A stretch of DNA of 64,000 nt, from the NCBI RefSeq assembly GCF_000382285.1, contig NZ_KB907925.1:310001-374000 (forward strand), written 5' to 3'. The first letter of the stretch is position 1. Each line of letters opens with the position of its first letter. The DNA is from Solimonas variicoloris DSM 15731 (GTDB lineage: Bacteria; Pseudomonadota; Gammaproteobacteria; Nevskiales; Nevskiaceae). Position numbers and translations under genes: made by a program. Below, piece by piece: positions 28,019-36,872 of the stretch. A model generated the notes under the pieces. That model made no database searches, was not told where the DNA came from, and saw nothing but the letters and a program-made list of their open reading frames with translations.

Positions 28019-28900
28019 CTACGCCGGCAGCCGGTAGTAATCCGGCCGGCCGGCCGTCCACAACTCGCCCCAGAGCTTGCCGCCGCCGTCGATCGTCAGC
28101 ACTTCGCCGGTGATGAAGCTGCCGCTGGAAGCCGAGAGATAGATGCAGCCTTCGGCGATCTCCAGCGCCGTTCCCGGCCGTTTCAAAGGATTCGCGAGCG
28201 GGAATTCCTTGACGGCTTCCGGCGGATAGACCTCCAGCCCTTCGGTCGCGGTCAGGCCGGGGGCGACGCAGTTGACGCGAATGCCGAGCGGCGCCCACTC
28301 GACGGCGACGGTGCGCGAGGCGCCGATGATGCCGGCACGCGCCGCGACCGTGTGCGCGACGCCCGGCATGCCGCGCTCGGTGACGACGACGACGTTGACG
28401 ATCGAGCGCCACGCGCCATCGCCGGCCGGATGCTCGCGCCAGTACTGCGCGGCGCGCTGCATCATGTACCAGCTGCCGTTGAGGTTGTTGTTGATGACCG
28501 CGGCCCAGCCCTTCGGCGCGTAGTCGATCGCGTTCTGCGGGAACTGGCCGCCGGCGTTGTTGACGGTGCAGTCGAGTCGGCCGAATTCGGCATGGATGCG
28601 CTGGAACAGTGTGTCGACCTGCTCCGGTTCGCGCACGTTGGTCGGCACCGCCAGCATCGTCGCGCCGCGCGCGCGCGCGAAGTCGACGACCGCGTCGAGC
28701 TTCTCCGGCGTGCGGCCGCAGATGACGACGTTCGCGCCGAGCCGCGCGAACAGCAGCGCGACGGCGCGGCCGATGCCGCTGCCGCCGCCGGACACCAGCG
28801 CGACCTTGCCCTTGAACAGATCGGGGCGATAAACCGTGTCGGCGTTCCAGATCGCCTCGGCGCTGTTGGCGTCGAGCTGGGCTTGGTAGGCGTGCGTCAT
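28019..28900 (-). CDS. SDR oxidoreductase of the 2,4-dienoyl-CoA reductase type
   Basis: 293 residues. NAD(P) motif SGGGSGIGRAVA and the NNAGG motif are present. The classical YxxxK catalytic pair is replaced: the expected position reads HTVAARAG. That is the pattern of dienoyl-CoA/enoyl-CoA reductase-like SDRs (peroxisomal DECR, AtuG-type), which do not use the Tyr-Lys pair. The C-terminus (GEVLTIDGGGKLWGE) is typical. It is 10 bp after an acyl-CoA dehydrogenase and surely shares its transcript, so an acyl-CoA degradation role (unsaturated or branched chain) is likely. The precise substrate is not known. Confidence 0.85.
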   Translation of the reverse strand: MTHAYQAQLDANSAEAIWNADTVYRPDLFKGKVALVSGGGSGIGRAVALLFARLGANVVICGRTPEKLDAVVDFARARGATMLAVPTNVREPEQVDTLFQRIHAEFGRLDCTVNNAGGQFPQNAIDYAPKGWAAVINNNLNGSWYMMQRAAQYWREHPAGDGAWRSIVNVVVVTERGMPGVAHTVAARAGIIGASRTVAVEWAPLGIRVNCVAPGLTATEGLEVYPPEAVKEFPLANPLKRPGTALEIAEGCIYLSASSGSFITGEVLTIDGGGKLWGELWTAGRPDYYRLPA

Positions 28901-28910
28901 CGGTGCCGGC

Positions 28911-30122
28911 TCAGCTGCGCAACAGTTCGCCGGCGATGATCATCTTGCGCACTTCCGTCGTGCCGGCGCCGATCTCGAGCAGCTTGATCGAGCGATACAG
29001 ACGGTTGATCTCGGATTCCCAGATGTAGCCGCTGCCGCCGTGGATCTGCACGGCATGGTTGAGCACCTTGTTCAGCGTCTCGGCGGTGTACATCACGCCG
29101 GCGGCGGTCAGCTTGTGGATGTCGCCGCGGCCACCCTCGCCTTCGGCGACGGTGCTGGCGGCGCGCAGCACCTGATACGTGTAAAGGCGCATCGATTCGA
29201 CCCAGACATACATCTCGGCGAGCATCGACTGCACCATCTGGAAATCGGCAATGGGTTTGCCGAACTGCTTGCGCTGGCGGGCGTAGTCGAGCGACAGCGC
29301 CAGCGCGCGCTCGGCGATGCCGAGATTGATCGGCGAGATCATCGAGCGTTCCAGGTCGAGACCGGACATCACGACGCGCACGCCCTTGTTCTCTTCGCCG
29401 ACCAGATTGGCGGCCGGCACCTTGCATTCGTCGAACACCAGCTCCGCCGTCTGCGAGCCGCGGAAGCCCATCTTGATCAGCTTCTGCGCGACCTTGAAGC
29501 CCGGGAAGTCCTTCTCGACGATGAACGCCGAGACGCCCTGGTTGCCCTTTTCCTTGTCGGTCTTGGCGTAGACCAGCAGCACGTCGGCGACCGGTCCGTT
29601 GGTGATGTAGATCTTGCGGCCGTTGAGGACGTAGAAATCGCCCTCGCGCCGCGCCGTCGTGCGCATCGAGCCGATCGCGTCGGAACCGGCGCCCGGTTCG
29701 GTGAGACCCAGCGCGCCGATCAGCTTGCCGCTGTTCAGGCCCGGCAGATACTTCTGCTTCTGGGCCTCGTTCGCGTTGGCGAGGATGTTGTTCATGCACA
29801 GGTTCTCGTGCGCGACCCAGGCCAGCGCCAGCGCGTGGTTCCAGCGCGAGAAGGCCTGCAGGATCAGCCCGGACGTGAACACGTCGAGGCCGGCGCCGCC
29901 GTACTGCTCCGGCGCGGTGACGCCGAAGTAACCGGTCGCGCCGATCTTCGGGAAGATCTCGGCCGGCCACCATTCCTCCTCGTCCATCTTCTGCGCGAGC
30001 GGATACAGCTCGGCCTGCGCGAAGCGGTCGGCGTTGTTGAGGATTTCGAGTTCGTCGAGCGACAGGCCGGAGAAGGCCTGCAGGACGCTGGGACGTTCGA
30101 CGCTACCGCTGTTGTCGGCCAT
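28911..30122 (-). CDS. Acyl-CoA dehydrogenase, isovaleryl-CoA dehydrogenase-like
   Basis: 403 residues, FAD-dependent acyl-CoA dehydrogenase with all three domains. LGLTEPGAGSD and YITNG contact FAD. The motif near the C-terminus is LLEIGAGTTEVRK, where the common catalytic glutamate of short- and medium-chain enzymes is replaced by Gly. A Glu is found instead in GLDLERSMI, the site used by isovaleryl-CoA dehydrogenase. This suggests branched-chain substrates, as in isovaleryl- or citronellyl-CoA (AtuD) dehydrogenases. Start ATG 30122. Operon with the SDR downstream; a near-perfect palindrome sits just upstream of the start. Confidence 0.88.
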   Translation of the reverse strand: MADNSGSVERPSVLQAFSGLSLDELEILNNADRFAQAELYPLAQKMDEEEWWPAEIFPKIGATGYFGVTAPEQYGGAGLDVFTSGLILQAFSRWNHALALAWVAHENLCMNNILANANEAQKQKYLPGLNSGKLIGALGLTEPGAGSDAIGSMRTTARREGDFYVLNGRKIYITNGPVADVLLVYAKTDKEKGNQGVSAFIVEKDFPGFKVAQKLIKMGFRGSQTAELVFDECKVPAANLVGEENKGVRVVMSGLDLERSMISPINLGIAERALALSLDYARQRKQFGKPIADFQMVQSMLAEMYVWVESMRLYTYQVLRAASTVAEGEGGRGDIHKLTAAGVMYTAETLNKVLNHAVQIHGGSGYIWESEINRLYRSIKLLEIGAGTTEVRKMIIAGELLRS

Positions 30123-30130
30123 GTTTGTAT

Positions 30131-30153
30131 GCTGGTGAGTCAGACTTACCAGC
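30131..30153. promoter_or_regulatory. Palindromic operator before the acyl-CoA dehydrogenase gene
   Basis: GCTGGTGAGTC-A-GACTTACCAGC: 11-bp arms with one mismatch around a central base. It begins 8 bp from the start codon, so a bound repressor would block initiation. No regulator gene is adjacent, so the cognate protein (perhaps TetR-type) must be elsewhere. Confidence 0.6.
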
Positions 30154-30221
30154 ACCATACGCAGCCGCCGGCGCGGCCGCCTCACCCATGTTGACGAGGG
30201 GCCGCGCCGCGCGTGCGCGGC

Positions 30222-32318
30222 TTACTGCGGAAGGTCGCTCGGCAGCGCCGTGGTGATGAGGTGCGGCTGGTCGACCGTCACCGAATTCATGATCACCGTC
30301 GCCGTGCCGAGCTGGATGCCGAGCAGCCTGAGCAGGCCATCGACGACCAGATCGAGCAGCGACAGCAGCGGCTGCAGCAGGAAGTTGAGAATGCCGAGGA
30401 TGCCGGAGATGACCGGCATCGCCATGTTCAGCAGATCGGCCAGGCCTTTGAGCAGCAGGGTCAGGACGTTGGCCGAATCCTTCTGCCACTCCGGGCCCTG
30501 CACGCTGATGTTCGGCATCTGAGTGAGATTGCAGGTGGCTGACAGACTGCCGCAGGCCAGGCTGTTGACGAGACTGCCGACGAGGCTGTGCAGCACGCCG
30601 GCCGCGCCGACGGTCTGCGGGTTGTGGGTGGCGGCGGCGCCGGTCCGGCCCTTCGCGGTGTAGACGGTCGGCTTGCCGGCGGCGGCGCTGCGGTTGTACT
30701 CCTCGACCGGCGACAGCGCGCGGAAGCTGCTGTCGCCAACGGTCCCGGTCACCGGCGCGTTGAGCGCGACGGTCGTCTTCAAGTCTCCGAGCAGCCAGCC
30801 GAGCAGCCACTGCAGGGCGCCGAGCAGGCCCTGATCCGGGAACAGCTGCAGCAGATAAGGCTTGGTTTCCTGCGGATTGCCGGGGATGTTGAGGATCTTC
30901 GGCGCATTCTTGGCGTCTTCCGGATTGCCGGAATACGGACCGAGCGCAACGACGGCCACCGACGGCACGGCGCTGAGATGCGCAGTCGGGTGCGGAGCCT
31001 GCGACGACGGGCATTCGAGCGCGTCGAGGTAGGCCGCCGCGGCGGCGACGTTGAGGTCGACGCCGAGGCGCAGCTTGAGCAGGCCGAGCACCTTGTCGTT
31101 GATGCCGGCGCGCACCAGCAGGCGGATCTGGCTGGTCTGCGCGCAGGTGTAGTCGCCGTCGCTGCAGTCGGCATAGGCGGCCGATCCGCTCCAGGAGGCC
31201 GGATGGCCGGTGGCGCGGCCGAGCGCGAACTTCGGCGGTTCGAGTATCTGCAGGAAGATGTAGACGTTGAGCAGGCTGCCGAGGCTGACCTGCACCGGCA
31301 GGGCGATCGGCTGCACGCTGCCGCTGGCGTTGGCCTTCGCCGCCTGGCCGAGCGCCAGCAGCAGGTCCTGGCCGTTGACGATCGGGATCGCGCCGAGCAG
31401 GCCCGAAACCGGCTTGTTGAGCAGACCGCCGGTGACGTTGAGGATCTGCCCGAGGCTGAAGGTCTGGCTGTTGTCGGCGACGCCGCCGAGACCGCGGATC
31501 AGGCCGGACACGCCACCGCCGAGCTGGCCGCCGGTTTCGTTGACGGCGAACTCGAGGCCATAGCCGAGGATGCCGAGCCACTGCGGCAGCGTCAGCTGCA
31601 GGTCGATCAGCTGCGACAGGTCCTGCACGTTGAGGCCGATCTTGGTTGCGCCGCCGAGCAGGTTGCCGAGCGAGAGATTGACGCTGGCCAGGCCCTTGGT
31701 GCTGTCGAGCAGATTGAGATTGACGACCTGCGTGCGGCAGCTGCTGCCCGGCGTGCCGAGCGGGCACAGCAGCGCGCCGAGCAGATCGTTGAGCAGGCCG
31801 CCGCTCAGCGACAGCAGGCCGGAGCCGAGATAGAAGCTGCCGATCGCCTCCTGCTGCGCCGTCGCCGACGCGCTCATCGTGCTGTCTTTGCCCGGCAGCA
31901 GCAGCGGCACCAGCGCGGTCGGGAACGGCGCGCTCAGCGTGACGCGCGCGGCGCGGGCCTGCCACAGCGCGGTCGGCTGCAGATAGCGGCGCTTGGTCTG
32001 CGCGCCGGCCTTGATCACGCCGGGTTCGACGACCACCGAGCTCAGCGAGCTGCGGGTGCCGTTGCGGTCGAGGCTGGTGTTGACCGCGTCGACCAGGCGC
32101 GACTGCGTGATGTTGTCCGGATCGTCGCAGCCGCTGACGACGCGGGCGGCGTCGAGCGCGGCGAGGTTGGCCATCTTCTGCAGATGACGGTGCGCCAGAT
32201 AGATGCGGCCGACTTCGATGGCGAGCAGCACCGAAATCAGCAGGGCCGTGATGGCGACGGCCACGAAGATGGCGACCGCGCCGCGTTGGCGGCGCAAGGA
32301 ATGTAGGTGAGGGCGCAT
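30222..32318 (-). CDS. TadG-like large surface protein
   Basis: 698 residues. The N-terminus has the Tad pilin-like layout RRQRGAVAIFVAVAITALL, a long TM helix, then EVGRIYLAHRHLQKMANLAALDAARVV, typical of TadE/TadG proteins. The rest is exported, very rich in Leu, Gly, Asn and Ser, with several Cys pairs (for example CPLGTPGSSC and CSDGDYTC) and repeated amphipathic segments such as LLNDLLGALL, LSLGNLLGG and LLKGLADLLN. TadG normally belongs to a Flp/Tad pilus or secretion cluster, but no tad or cpa gene is nearby. Function unknown; probably a membrane-tethered, disulphide-bonded cell-surface protein. ATG 32318 precedes the basic RRQRG leader. Confidence 0.75.
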   Translation of the reverse strand: MRPHLHSLRRQRGAVAIFVAVAITALLISVLLAIEVGRIYLAHRHLQKMANLAALDAARVVSGCDDPDNITQSRLVDAVNTSLDRNGTRSSLSSVVVEPGVIKAGAQTKRRYLQPTALWQARAARVTLSAPFPTALVPLLLPGKDSTMSASATAQQEAIGSFYLGSGLLSLSGGLLNDLLGALLCPLGTPGSSCRTQVVNLNLLDSTKGLASVNLSLGNLLGGATKIGLNVQDLSQLIDLQLTLPQWLGILGYGLEFAVNETGGQLGGGVSGLIRGLGGVADNSQTFSLGQILNVTGGLLNKPVSGLLGAIPIVNGQDLLLALGQAAKANASGSVQPIALPVQVSLGSLLNVYIFLQILEPPKFALGRATGHPASWSGSAAYADCSDGDYTCAQTSQIRLLVRAGINDKVLGLLKLRLGVDLNVAAAAAYLDALECPSSQAPHPTAHLSAVPSVAVVALGPYSGNPEDAKNAPKILNIPGNPQETKPYLLQLFPDQGLLGALQWLLGWLLGDLKTTVALNAPVTGTVGDSSFRALSPVEEYNRSAAAGKPTVYTAKGRTGAAATHNPQTVGAAGVLHSLVGSLVNSLACGSLSATCNLTQMPNISVQGPEWQKDSANVLTLLLKGLADLLNMAMPVISGILGILNFLLQPLLSLLDLVVDGLLRLLGIQLGTATVIMNSVTVDQPHLITTALPSDLPQ

Positions 32319-32481
32319 CCGTGCACTCAGGGCTGGAGAAAAGCGCTCCGAGCATGCCTGCGCGCCCCGGCGTTTCCATGTTGCAGTGCGGCGAACGGCG
32401 GCAACGGCGCGACCGTCGGTGGAAATCAGTATTTCCGTCGACCGCCCTGTGGCGGCGAGGCGCCCGCGCGCGGGCAAGCCG

Positions 32482-33063
32482 TCAGCGCAGCGCTTCGGTC
32501 TGCATGCCCGTGCGCAGGTCGGCCAGCAGCGCCGGTAAGGCGGCTTGCAGCGCCGGCACCTGCTCGCGCCAGCCGCTCGCCGCGCCGAGCAGCGCTTGCG
32601 GTTCCCGCAGACGCTGCGCGGTTCGCTGCACGGCGCGGTCGATGCCGGCAGCCTCGCCGTACGACAGCAGCAGCGCGCTGAAGCCCTGTGCCGAGCTGCG
32701 GCGGCCGCCGGCAAGCTCGAACCATGGCGCCGCTGCGGCGATCGCCGCGCCGGCCCGCGCGGCGAAGGCCGGCAGCGGCTCGTCGGCGTGGCGCGCCCAG
32801 TCGCGGGCCAGTGCGTAATCCGCGGCGAGGTCGAGCACGATGCCGGCATAGCGGCGCGTCGTCGTCGGAAAGCCGGCGCGCAGCGCCTGCGTCAGCGGGT
32901 GGCGGTCGGTCAGCGCGTCGACGCGCCGGTGCAGGCGCACGCCGAGCGCGATCTCGGCCGGATAGGCGCCGAGCTCGGCGCCGCGCACGACGTCGCCGAG
33001 CACGCTGCCGGCCAGCGAGGTGCCGGTCCGGTCGGCGAGCCACAGATGCGCGAGGAAGTTCAT
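32482..33063 (-). CDS. Acyl carrier protein phosphodiesterase family protein (AcpH/YajB)
   Basis: 193 residues, DUF479/HD-like family: MNFLAHLWLA, GSVLGDVVRG, GVRLHRRVDALTDRHP. In E. coli AcpH removes the 4'-phosphopantetheine arm from acyl carrier protein; the conserved His/Asp residues in the blocks above bind metal. The ATG at 33063 gives the canonical MNFLAHL start; an upstream ATG would add ten residues. Followed (with a 48-bp gap) by the diguanylate cyclase on the same strand upstream. Confidence 0.83.
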   Translation of the reverse strand: MNFLAHLWLADRTGTSLAGSVLGDVVRGAELGAYPAEIALGVRLHRRVDALTDRHPLTQALRAGFPTTTRRYAGIVLDLAADYALARDWARHADEPLPAFAARAGAAIAAAAPWFELAGGRRSSAQGFSALLLSYGEAAGIDRAVQRTAQRLREPQALLGAASGWREQVPALQAALPALLADLRTGMQTEALR

Positions 33064-33111
33064 GCGACGAGCATGCCGCGGCGCCGCCGGCATGGCCAGA
33101 TCGCGGCGCGC

Positions 33112-34251
33112 TCAGCCGGCGGTCGCCGGCTCTGGCGTCGCCACCTCGAAGACGCCGTCGTCGCGCAGCAGCACGGTGCGGTTGCGGCCGGCCTGCTTGG
33201 CGGCATAGACGGCGCGATCCGCGCGTTCGACCAGCTGCTCGACGGTCTCGCCGGGCTTGCCGGCGGCGACCCCGATCGAGACCGTGACCCGCAGGCCCGG
33301 CGCGAGGCGCTGCCAGTCGGCGCCGGCGACGGCGAGCCGCACGCGCTCGGCAATCGCCACCGCTGCGGCCGGCGCCGTGCCGGCCAGCAGCATCAGGAAC
33401 TCCTCGCCGCCGTAGCGGCCCAGGGCGTCGCCGGGACGGATCGCGTTGCGCACGGTGGCCGCGAACAGGCGCAGCGCCTCGTCGCCGACCGCATGTCCGT
33501 AGCGGTCGTTGACGTCCTTGAAGCGATCGAGGTCCAGCATCGCCACGCAGTGCCCCGGCGGCGACGGCTGGCGCCCGATCAGCTCCCACAGCGGGATGCG
33601 GCGCAAGACGCCGGTGAGGTTGTCGTGCGTCGCCAGATAGGTGATTTCCTGCGCCGCTTCGGACAGTTCGCGATTGCGCTGCTGCAACTGCCGCTGCAGA
33701 CGGTTGCCGTACCAGCCGACGACGCAGCAGCGCAGCAGGATGCTGGCGTGGCCGAGCCAGACCAGCACCTGCTCCGCGCTGGTGCGGTTCGGAATGCCCA
33801 GCGCGTCGCCGAGCTGCAGGCGCACCCAGATGCCGCCGAGCGCGACGAGGACGAAGCTCGACAGCATGCCGCGCAGGTCCAGGTTCAGCGCGGCGAAGGC
33901 GAAGGCCAGGAACAGCAGGTTCAGGAAATAGGACGCCATCGGCGGGCTGTACAGCGAGAAGCCGAGCTCGATGGCCGACATCAGCAGCAGCGCCGGCCGC
34001 GTCAGTCCCGGATCGCGCCAATGCCGGACCCGCGGCAGGTGCAGCAGCGCGCGCAGCACGATGAGCGTGGCGCCGATGATGGCCCCGTACAGCAGCGGCA
34101 CGCGCAGGCTGATCGTGCCGGCGGCGACGAACAGCGAGAGCAGCACGACATCGACGCCGAGGCTGAGGCCGATATGCCCGATCAGGTCGAGCGCGCGCTC
34201 GCGCGCCTCGTCGGCGCGGGTCGCGCCGGGGTGGACGTCCATGTCATTCAT
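33112..34251 (-). CDS. Membrane-bound GGDEF diguanylate cyclase
   Basis: 379 residues. The N-terminal ~190 residues form about six TM segments (a MASE-type sensor module; for example VVLLSLFVAAGTI, YFLNLLFLAFAFAAL, VLVWLGHASILLRCCVVGW). A short helix then joins the GGDEF domain. Motif GGEEF at 281-285 is catalytic; RPGD at 272-275 is an intact inhibitory site. It should make c-di-GMP in response to a membrane or extracellular signal. A second ATG nine bases downstream (34242) is possible. Confidence 0.88.
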   Translation of the reverse strand: MNDMDVHPGATRADEARERALDLIGHIGLSLGVDVVLLSLFVAAGTISLRVPLLYGAIIGATLIVLRALLHLPRVRHWRDPGLTRPALLLMSAIELGFSLYSPPMASYFLNLLFLAFAFAALNLDLRGMLSSFVLVALGGIWVRLQLGDALGIPNRTSAEQVLVWLGHASILLRCCVVGWYGNRLQRQLQQRNRELSEAAQEITYLATHDNLTGVLRRIPLWELIGRQPSPPGHCVAMLDLDRFKDVNDRYGHAVGDEALRLFAATVRNAIRPGDALGRYGGEEFLMLLAGTAPAAAVAIAERVRLAVAGADWQRLAPGLRVTVSIGVAAGKPGETVEQLVERADRAVYAAKQAGRNRTVLLRDDGVFEVATPEPATAG

Positions 34252-34339
34252 GTCGTGTTCCGCGAACGCGTCGGCTCCTCCGGATCGCCCGCGCAGCCTA
34301 ACCCGAGCCGCGCCGCAGGGCATGTCCGTTCGCGGGGCG

Positions 34340-35332
34340 TCAAGGCCGTGCGTCGACCAGCCCCCAGGCGAGCGCCTGTGCGGCATCGATGCGCTGGCCG
34401 GACAGCACCAGCCAGGCGGTGCGCTGCCGGCCGATGCGACGCGCGATGCTGACACAGCCGCCGGCGCCCGGGATCAGACCGAACTTGAGTTCCGGCAGCT
34501 GGAACCAGGCGTCGTCGCTGGCGAGCAGGCGGCCGGCGAAGGCCGGAAACTCGATGCCGGAACCGATGCAGGCGCCATGTACCGTGACTTCGGCGCGCGC
34601 CGCGACGGCGGCCAGCCAGCGCCCGGGCAGCGCCAGGCTGCGCACCAGATGCGCGGTCGCCGGGTCCGGCGCCGAGCCGAACTCGCGCAGGTCGCCGCCA
34701 GTCGAGAAACATTTGCCGCGCGCGCCGATCGCGACGCGCGCGATCTCCTCGTCGGCCGCCGCCAGCTGCAGCGCCTCGCACAGCGCGTCGCGCATCTCGA
34801 CCGTCATCGCGTTGCGGTTCGCCGGACGGTTCAGCGTCAGCCGCAGCGTCGCGCCATCGCGCTCGGCGACGACCGCCGGCCCGGCCTCGCGCGGCGCCGC
34901 GGCCGGGGCGCGAAACGAGGCCTGCCAGCGCCGGAACTCGGCGCCGTTCTGCAGCGTCGCGTAGGCCAGCGATTCGGCGACCAGCGCGTCGCCGAGCGGC
35001 AGCGTTTCGGCGAGCCGCAGCAGCTGCACCAGGGTCATCGCCGCGAGCGGCGTGCGCGCCGCCGCCTCGGCGAGCGCCAGCGCCGCCTCGGCGCATTCGA
35101 CGCGCGCGTCGCAGGCTGCGGCGAGCGCGTCTCCGGCCGCGGCGGCGCCGATGCCGATCACCGGCGCCGGCAGCTCGCGCAGCCAGCGCGCGAGCGCCGC
35201 CGTGTCGGCGGCCGCTTCGCCGAGATCGAGCAGCAGGCACGGCGTGCCGAGCGCGCCGTAGCGCGCTCGCTCGTGGATCTGCGCCAGCGCCTCGGCCTGT
35301 GGCGCCGTGAGGATCGGAAAGTCGGAGTTCAT
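34340..35332 (-). CDS. Enoyl-CoA hydratase-like protein with degenerate N-terminal crotonase half
   Basis: 330 residues, longer than the usual 255-270. The C-terminal ~190 residues are a crotonase domain with GKCFSTGGDLREF and HGACIGSGIE (oxyanion hole and Glu). LPELKFGLIPGAGG holds the second Glu, so hydratase chemistry is plausible. The first ~140 residues look like a decayed crotonase repeat (PCLLLDLGE, ELPAPVIGIG, ACDARVECAEAALALAE) lacking the GG oxyanion and Glu residues. The N-terminal half may be structural or regulatory. The substrate is unknown. It is a separate transcript unit from the diguanylate cyclase (88-bp gap). Confidence 0.8.
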   Translation of the reverse strand: MNSDFPILTAPQAEALAQIHERARYGALGTPCLLLDLGEAAADTAALARWLRELPAPVIGIGAAAAGDALAAACDARVECAEAALALAEAAARTPLAAMTLVQLLRLAETLPLGDALVAESLAYATLQNGAEFRRWQASFRAPAAAPREAGPAVVAERDGATLRLTLNRPANRNAMTVEMRDALCEALQLAAADEEIARVAIGARGKCFSTGGDLREFGSAPDPATAHLVRSLALPGRWLAAVAARAEVTVHGACIGSGIEFPAFAGRLLASDDAWFQLPELKFGLIPGAGGCVSIARRIGRQRTAWLVLSGQRIDAAQALAWGLVDARP

Positions 35333-35378
35333 GCCCTCACGCTACGCATGCGCAGTGCCGCGCGGCAAGCCGGCGCGC

Positions 35379-35924
35379 TCAGCGCACGCCGCGGCGCAGC
35401 AGGCGGAAGAAGCCGTACGAGGGATCGGCCGGACCCGGCGCGCCGATGTAGGCGCCGGCGAGGAACGGATGCTGCAGGTCGACCTTGCTCGGCGAGGCCG
35501 GATAGGCCCAGTCGGCGACGATCGAGCGGTGGCTGAACTTCCACACGCCGTCGCGCTTCTCGTACTTGTCGAAGTAGCGGCCGCCGATCAGCACGTCGTA
35601 CAGCGCGTCGCCGTCGCGCACCTGATGCATCGCGATCAGGTAGACCTCGCCCTCGGCGTAGTGGCCGTCGAGCTTGAGGTTCACCGTCGTCACGTTGTGA
35701 TGCAGGATCGCCATCGGCGCCTGGATCTGCGGCAGCTTGTCGAGGAACTCGCGGGCCGGACCCTTGGCGAAGCGACCGTGCTCGTCGATCGCGTCGTCGT
35801 GGTAGAGCGCGCGCATCTTGTCGAAGTCGTGGCGGTCGGCGGCGTTGCAGTAGGCGGCGATCAGTTCATGAATCGCCTGCTTGTCGAGCAGCGCTTCGAG
35901 CTCGCGTTCGAGGTCCGGGCGCAT
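35379..35924 (-). CDS. NTF2-like/SnoaL-family protein
   Basis: 181 residues, cone-shaped NTF2-like fold: LLDKQAIHELIAAYCNAADRHDFDKMRALYHDDAID, then HHNVTTVNLKLDGHYAEGEVYLIA and GGRYFDKYEKRDGVWKFSHRSIVADW. The Tyr, Asp and His arrangement is that of SnoaL_4-type proteins, which include scytalone-dehydratase-like and steroid-isomerase-like enzymes. Exact reaction unknown. It lies next to an enoyl-CoA hydratase-like gene on the same strand, compatible with degradation of an aromatic, terpene or steroid-like compound. Confidence 0.8.
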   Translation of the reverse strand: MRPDLERELEALLDKQAIHELIAAYCNAADRHDFDKMRALYHDDAIDEHGRFAKGPAREFLDKLPQIQAPMAILHHNVTTVNLKLDGHYAEGEVYLIAMHQVRDGDALYDVLIGGRYFDKYEKRDGVWKFSHRSIVADWAYPASPSKVDLQHPFLAGAYIGAPGPADPSYGFFRLLRRGVR

Positions 35925-36005
35925 CGGGTTCTCCAGTCGGTGAGCGCCGACCGTAGCATCGCGCGCCGTCGCCGCTGTTCCTCCGAAGGGACGAAGCGCC
36001 CGTAT

Positions 36006-36860
36006 TCAGAGGAAGTCGGCGATCGCCTCGTGCACGGCGGCGTTCCACAGCGGGCCGTTGTGACCGAGCCCATGCGTCTTCAGCAGCGCGGCGTCCGGCC
36101 AGCGCGCGCGGATGCGCTCGCCGTCGCCGTGCCGCACGCGCGGATCGTCGTGGTCGTAGATCAGCAGCAGACGCTCGCCCGGCCGCGGCTGGTAGACGCG
36201 GCCCTGCGCCAGTTCCGGCCACGGCAGCTCGAACTGGCCGGCGTAGTAGTCGACGCAGCGCGCCAGCACGGCCGGCGGCGGCGCCACCATCTGCTCGATC
36301 GATTCCACCGGCACGTACGGCGCGAGCGGCGCGCACAGGCAGACGTAGCGCGCGGCGCGCAGGCCGGCGCGCTCGCGGGCCGCCATCATGCCGAGGCCGC
36401 CGGCGGAATGGCCGATGCAGGCATGCAGCTCGGTGCCGAGATGCGCGGCGAGCTCGGCGGCGTCAGCGATGAAATCGCGGAACGAGGTGCGCCGGCCCTG
36501 CGCGCTGCCGTGCGCGGTGACGTCGAAGGCGACGGCGCGAAAGCCGCGCGCCGCGAGATATTGCGCGAGCGGCGCCATCTGCGCGGCGCGGCCGCCCCAG
36601 CCGTGCACGAGCAGCACGGTCGGGCCGGCGCCCCAGGCCCAGGCCGTCTTGCGCCGGCCGGCGCCGCCGAACGGGATGCGGGTCGCGGCGGCGAGCGCGG
36701 CATGGTCACGCGCCTTCAGCGCCGGACGACCGGGTATGCTCGCCAGCGTGCGCACCAGCGTGAACGCGGCGGAGGTCGGCAGCAGTGGCAGCAGCGGACG
36801 GACGAGCCGCGCCGGCAGCGGCGTCGCCGGGGTGCGTACGGCAGCAGGGGTCGACGACAT
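36006..36860 (-). CDS. Alpha/beta hydrolase
   Basis: 284 residues. LLVHGWGGRAAQM is the oxyanion region and GHSAGGLG is the nucleophile elbow. The Asp is probably in YDHDDPRV and the His in HGLGHN. The N-terminus is basic and hydrophobic but has no clear signal. Divergent from the TetR regulator with a doubled palindrome between them, so it is a likely target of that regulator. Substrate unknown. Confidence 0.85.
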   Translation of the reverse strand: MSSTPAAVRTPATPLPARLVRPLLPLLPTSAAFTLVRTLASIPGRPALKARDHAALAAATRIPFGGAGRRKTAWAWGAGPTVLLVHGWGGRAAQMAPLAQYLAARGFRAVAFDVTAHGSAQGRRTSFRDFIADAAELAAHLGTELHACIGHSAGGLGMMAARERAGLRAARYVCLCAPLAPYVPVESIEQMVAPPPAVLARCVDYYAGQFELPWPELAQGRVYQPRPGERLLLIYDHDDPRVRHGDGERIRARWPDAALLKTHGLGHNGPLWNAAVHEAIADFL

Positions 36861-36872
36861 ACGGCCTCCAAG

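Noticed and set aside
34340-35332. Frameshifted or chimeric hydratase gene
   Set aside because: The reading frame is continuous and both halves have coherent crotonase-like features, so a fusion or decayed repeat is more likely than an error.
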